Positions 61,655-64,000 of a stretch of DNA of 64,000 bases are shown piece by piece. This stretch comes from Flavobacterium sp. (GTDB lineage Bacteria; Bacteroidota; Bacteroidia; Flavobacteriales; Flavobacteriaceae): positions 62,001 to 126,000 of the forward strand of contig NZ_JAIXTJ010000017.1 in assembly GCF_027483985.1 (NCBI RefSeq), in the 5' to 3' direction. The translations under genes and the position numbers were made by a program. Each line of letters opens with the position of its first letter. Positions within the stretch are counted from its first letter, which is position 1. The notes under the pieces were generated by a model. That model searched no databases. It was not told where the DNA came from and saw nothing but the letters and a program-made list of their open reading frames with translations.

Positions 61655-62947
61655 ATGGAAAATTATCAAAATCAACCTAGACAAGGTTTCTTTCAATCAA
61701 CAACTGCCAAAATGATTATGGTAGGTTTGTTAACTCTAATTCTATTAATTCCGCTTGCTTTTGTACAAGATTTAATCAGCGAACGAAGCCAACGTCAAAA
61801 AGAAGTTATTACCCAAACCACATCAAAATGGGGCGAAAGTGTCTATTTTTATGGTCCAATTCTAAAAATACCCTATAAAAACCCAATTACAAATCAAGTT
61901 GAAAATGCTTTTTTCTTTCCCGAAAAGTTAAGCAATAATTCTGATACCGAAATTAAAGCACCGTTGCAACGCAGTATTTATAAATCAAATGTTTTTACCA
62001 CCAAAATGCACTTTGAAGGTTTTTATTCTAATCCGAAGTTTTATAAAAATGGAATTCCAACTGAGAATATTTATTGGGATAAGGCCACCATACTTATTAG
62101 AACCACCAATCTAAAAAGTGTTAATGATGAAGTCAAAATCAAATTCGGTACAACCAATTATACTTTTGAACCAAAATTTACAGAAGCTAATAATGATTCC
62201 ATTCAAACACTTGAAACAGGTTACTTTAACTATAAAACCATCAACAATAATCCGTTTCAGCTTGACATCACCTACAACGGAAGCAAACGCATCAGCATTG
62301 TTCCAATCGGTAAAGCTACAGCTGTCAAGATGACTTCCAATTGGGCATCACCAAGTTTCAACGGAAGTTTTATTCCAACCGATAAAAAAATTACCAATAA
62401 AGGGTTTGATGCTTCTTGGAAAATCTCTCACTTTAACAGACCATTTGCTCAAGAAAACTTTCAATCACTTCCTGAACTCAGCAAATATGCTTTAACAGTT
62501 GATTTCATTACTCCAGTTGACGAATACCAACAAAACGAACGTGCCTCTAAATACGGATTTCTAGTAATCGGATTGACTTTTTTAATCTTTTTCCTTATTC
62601 AATCCATTAGCAAAATTAGTATCCATATTTTTCAATACGTGATGATTGGAATCGCACTTATTATGTTCTACACCTTATTAATATCCATCACAGAACACAG
62701 TTCGTTCAGTTTTGCATATTCCATTGCAGGAACATCAGTCGTAGCATTGATTTCACTTTATTCGATTTCCATCTTAAAAGACAAAAAATTTCCAACCTTT
62801 ATTGCAATTTCGCTTTCGGTTCTTTACACATTCATTTACGTCATAATCCAACTCGAAGATTACGCACTTTTGGTAGGAAGCATCGGATTATTATTAATAC
62901 TAGCCTCAGTAATGTATTTCTCAAGAAAAATTGAATGGAATAAATAA
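61655..62947 (+). CDS. creD: Inner membrane protein CreD
   Basis: A 430-residue protein with an N-terminal helix, a large periplasmic part, and five or six C-terminal helices. It has the typical VDFITPVDEYQQNERASKYGFLVIGLTF segment joining the soluble part to the membrane part, and ETGYFNYKTINNNPF. CreD is a cell-envelope integrity protein linked to the CreBC system in Escherichia coli and to a winged-helix gene in other bacteria, as here. The frame opens at 61604, but the ATG at 61655 starts the conserved N-terminus. Confidence 0.93.
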   Translation: MENYQNQPRQGFFQSTTAKMIMVGLLTLILLIPLAFVQDLISERSQRQKEVITQTTSKWGESVYFYGPILKIPYKNPITNQVENAFFFPEKLSNNSDTEIKAPLQRSIYKSNVFTTKMHFEGFYSNPKFYKNGIPTENIYWDKATILIRTTNLKSVNDEVKIKFGTTNYTFEPKFTEANNDSIQTLETGYFNYKTINNNPFQLDITYNGSKRISIVPIGKATAVKMTSNWASPSFNGSFIPTDKKITNKGFDASWKISHFNRPFAQENFQSLPELSKYALTVDFITPVDEYQQNERASKYGFLVIGLTFLIFFLIQSISKISIHIFQYVMIGIALIMFYTLLISITEHSSFSFAYSIAGTSVVALISLYSISILKDKKFPTFIAISLSVLYTFIYVIIQLEDYALLVGSIGLLLILASVMYFSRKIEWNK

Positions 62948-62948
62948 G

Positions 62949-63074
62949 GATTAGGAGCGAACGGTTTGCGAACTCTTGAAAACCTTATTCCTGCTTTTCG
63001 TTCCAATCTTTTTTTGTTGCCTTCGAGAGCCTCAGGCAACAAAAAAAAGATTTCCAATGCAATCAGGGCTAAAC
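62949..63074. repeat. Structured intergenic element with a large hairpin
   Basis: The region holds a long hairpin: ATCTTTTTTTGTTGCC (63006-63021) pairs with GGCAACAAAAAAAAGAT (63035-63051) around a 13-base loop. The flanks read AGGAGCGAACGG and AATCAGGGCTAAAC. I recall similar intergenic sequences in Flavobacterium genomes (AGCCC ... hairpin of GTTGCC ... GGCAAC ... GGAGCGAACGG), which suggests a dispersed repeat family. No copy elsewhere in this window was seen. Confidence 0.55.
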
Positions 63075-63096
63075 AGCCAACCATTTGAATAAAAAT

Positions 63097-63134
63097 AAAA
63101 CTCCGAAAGAAATTTTACTTTCCCTCGGAGTTTT
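63097..63134. terminator. Bidirectional terminator between creD and the sugar transporter
   Basis: AAAACTCCGA (63097-63106) pairs with TCGGAGTTTT (63125-63134), with A- and T-rich flanks on both sides. It separates two convergent genes. Confidence 0.8.
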
Positions 63135-63144
63135 TATATTAACA

Positions 63145-63183
63145 ATCAGTCACAACTGAAAACAGTCAACTGACAACTGAATA
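63145..63183. repeat. CAGT-rich stretch after the terminator
   Basis: AATCAGTCACAACTGAAAACAGTCAACTGACAACTGAA, read in two parts, consists of CAGT and ACTG words. It shares words with the tsaC-cca gap at 32165-32212. It has no open frame and no known role. Confidence 0.4.
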
Positions 63184-63189
63184 CAATAA

Positions 63190-64000
63190 TTAATGACTTC
63201 CTTCTACTTCAATCGCATCAACATCAATGCTTTGTTTTTTCAAAAGACCTTTCACTAAAACAGCAAATAAAGTCAGATATCCAAAACAAACCACTGCAAT
63301 GATATATGATTGATGAATTCCAATAATATCAGATAATTTACCTTGAATTGGCGGAATAATTCCTCCACCCAAAATCATCATAATCAAAAACGCTGAACCT
63401 TGAGAAGTATATTTTCCTAATCCGATAATAGACAAACTAAAAATAGATGGCCACATAATACTGCAAGCCAAACCTCCAGCAAGGAAAGCATAGATAGCAA
63501 TAGTTCCTGTAGTAAACAAACCAATTAACATAGCAATCATTCCGAAACTTCCAAAAATCATTAAGGTTCTTGCAGGTTTGTCTTTACTCAAAAAGAAAGC
63601 TCCAATTTGAATTAAAACACAAACTACATAATAATAAAGTGGTTTCATATCTTTTCCTGAAAGGATATTCACACCCAAAATAATTCCAAAAGCCACCAAC
63701 GGAACAATGATTAAAGCCATTGTTTTTTTACTTCCTTGAAGATTAAAAACACTGATTGCTCCAGCCCAACGACCAATCATCAAACTTCCCCAATACATAG
63801 AAATATATGGCGCAATATCTGACGATTGCAAACTTCCGAATTCTTTCAATTTTAAAAGTTCTCCAAGATTACTTCCAATCGCTACTTCTACTCCAACGTA
63901 GGTAAAAATAGCCAACATTCCCAATACCAATTGAGGATACTGCATTGCACCCCAACCTTCAGAATTCTTTCTTGCTGATGTGTATGAAAATAAAATTCCG
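63190..64000 (-). CDS. Sugar MFS transporter (FHS/FucP-like), 5' end missing
   Basis: A partial protein of at least 270 residues; the reading frame continues past the window edge (reads [19 protein letters not shown] at the break), so the true start lies beyond 64000. The visible part has about seven helices with [31 protein letters not shown] and [20 protein letters not shown], which match the L-fucose/glucose-galactose proton symporter group. It imports a sugar. A fucose link with the gmd operon is tempting but unsupported. Confidence 0.82.
   Translation of the reverse strand, partial: GILFSYTSARKNSEGWGAMQYPQLVLGMLAIFTYVGVEVAIGSNLGELLKLKEFGSLQSSDIAPYISMYWGSLMIGRWAGAISVFNLQGSKKTMALIIVPLVAFGIILGVNILSGKDMKPLYYYVVCVLIQIGAFFLSKDKPARTLMIFGSFGMIAMLIGLFTTGTIAIYAFLAGGLACSIMWPSIFSLSIIGLGKYTSQGSAFLIMMILGGGIIPPIQGKLSDIIGIHQSYIIAVVCFGYLTLFAVLVKGLLKKQSIDVDAIEVEGSH

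Overview
This window looks like part of the chromosome of a Flavobacterium-type member of the Bacteroidota. The supporting signs are a very AT-rich sequence, TAnnTTTG -7 promoter boxes, short leaders with weak ribosome binding sites, a giant protein ending in a gliding-motility/type IX secretion (T9SS type B) domain, a TonB-dependent receptor with a carboxypeptidase-like plug extension, 2TM and DUF5606 proteins, and a fused CcoN-CcoO. No rRNA, tRNA, insertion sequence, prophage or CRISPR array was seen, and no gene-free stretch exceeds 300 bases.

Layout. 1-9812: the end of hemN, then a complete cbb3 oxidase locus on the minus strand (ccoI, ccoS, fused ccoNO, a small ccoQ, ccoP, ccoG, ccoH, a TauE/UreH-like membrane protein), and a divergent Crp/Fnr regulator. 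Two ATGAT-N4-RTCAT palindromes lie at the same distance from -7-like boxes in front of ccoS and ccoI, so the regulator probably switches on the oxidase. 9835-15829: housekeeping genes (amino acid permease, mazG, DUF5606, def, ruvX, META lipoprotein, dapD). 15874-31417: a surface-glycan region with a Kdo-kinase-like protein, about ten glycosyltransferases, a deacetylase, and a six-gene minus-strand operon that includes gmd, an fcl-like gene and a ColD-like dehydratase. It suggests a GDP-linked 6-deoxy or 3,6-dideoxy sugar such as fucose or colitose. 31589-35550: tRNA modification and CCA addition, heme A synthase and a CDP-alcohol phosphotransferase. 35608-36787: two secreted thioredoxin-fold proteins.

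36849-43207: a LytTR regulator, a LytS-type kinase fused to a 2TM domain, two more 2TM proteins, a TPR-like secreted protein and a TonB-dependent receptor. Matching direct repeats with a 21-bp period stand 33 bp from the -7-like boxes of both the kinase/regulator operon and the receptor gene, which marks a self-contained regulon. 43376-48344: prmA, clpS, a YeeE/YedE pair, kdsA and unknown secreted proteins. 48421-56322: one 2633-residue T9SS adhesin built of repeats. 56372-62947: an M28 peptidase, then a winged-helix/CreD cluster whose two promoters carry the same 17-bp operator in opposite orientation and which includes MpaB-like and Coq4-like proteins. The window ends inside a sugar transporter of the major facilitator superfamily.

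Most notable findings: the LytTR-type regulon, the geometrically matched Fnr-like sites, the mirror-image operators around the CreD cluster, a roughly 95-bp nested inverted-repeat element placed directly before two unrelated start codons, the ColD-type His-for-Lys aminotransferase, and the degenerate glycosyltransferase beside its intact paralog.
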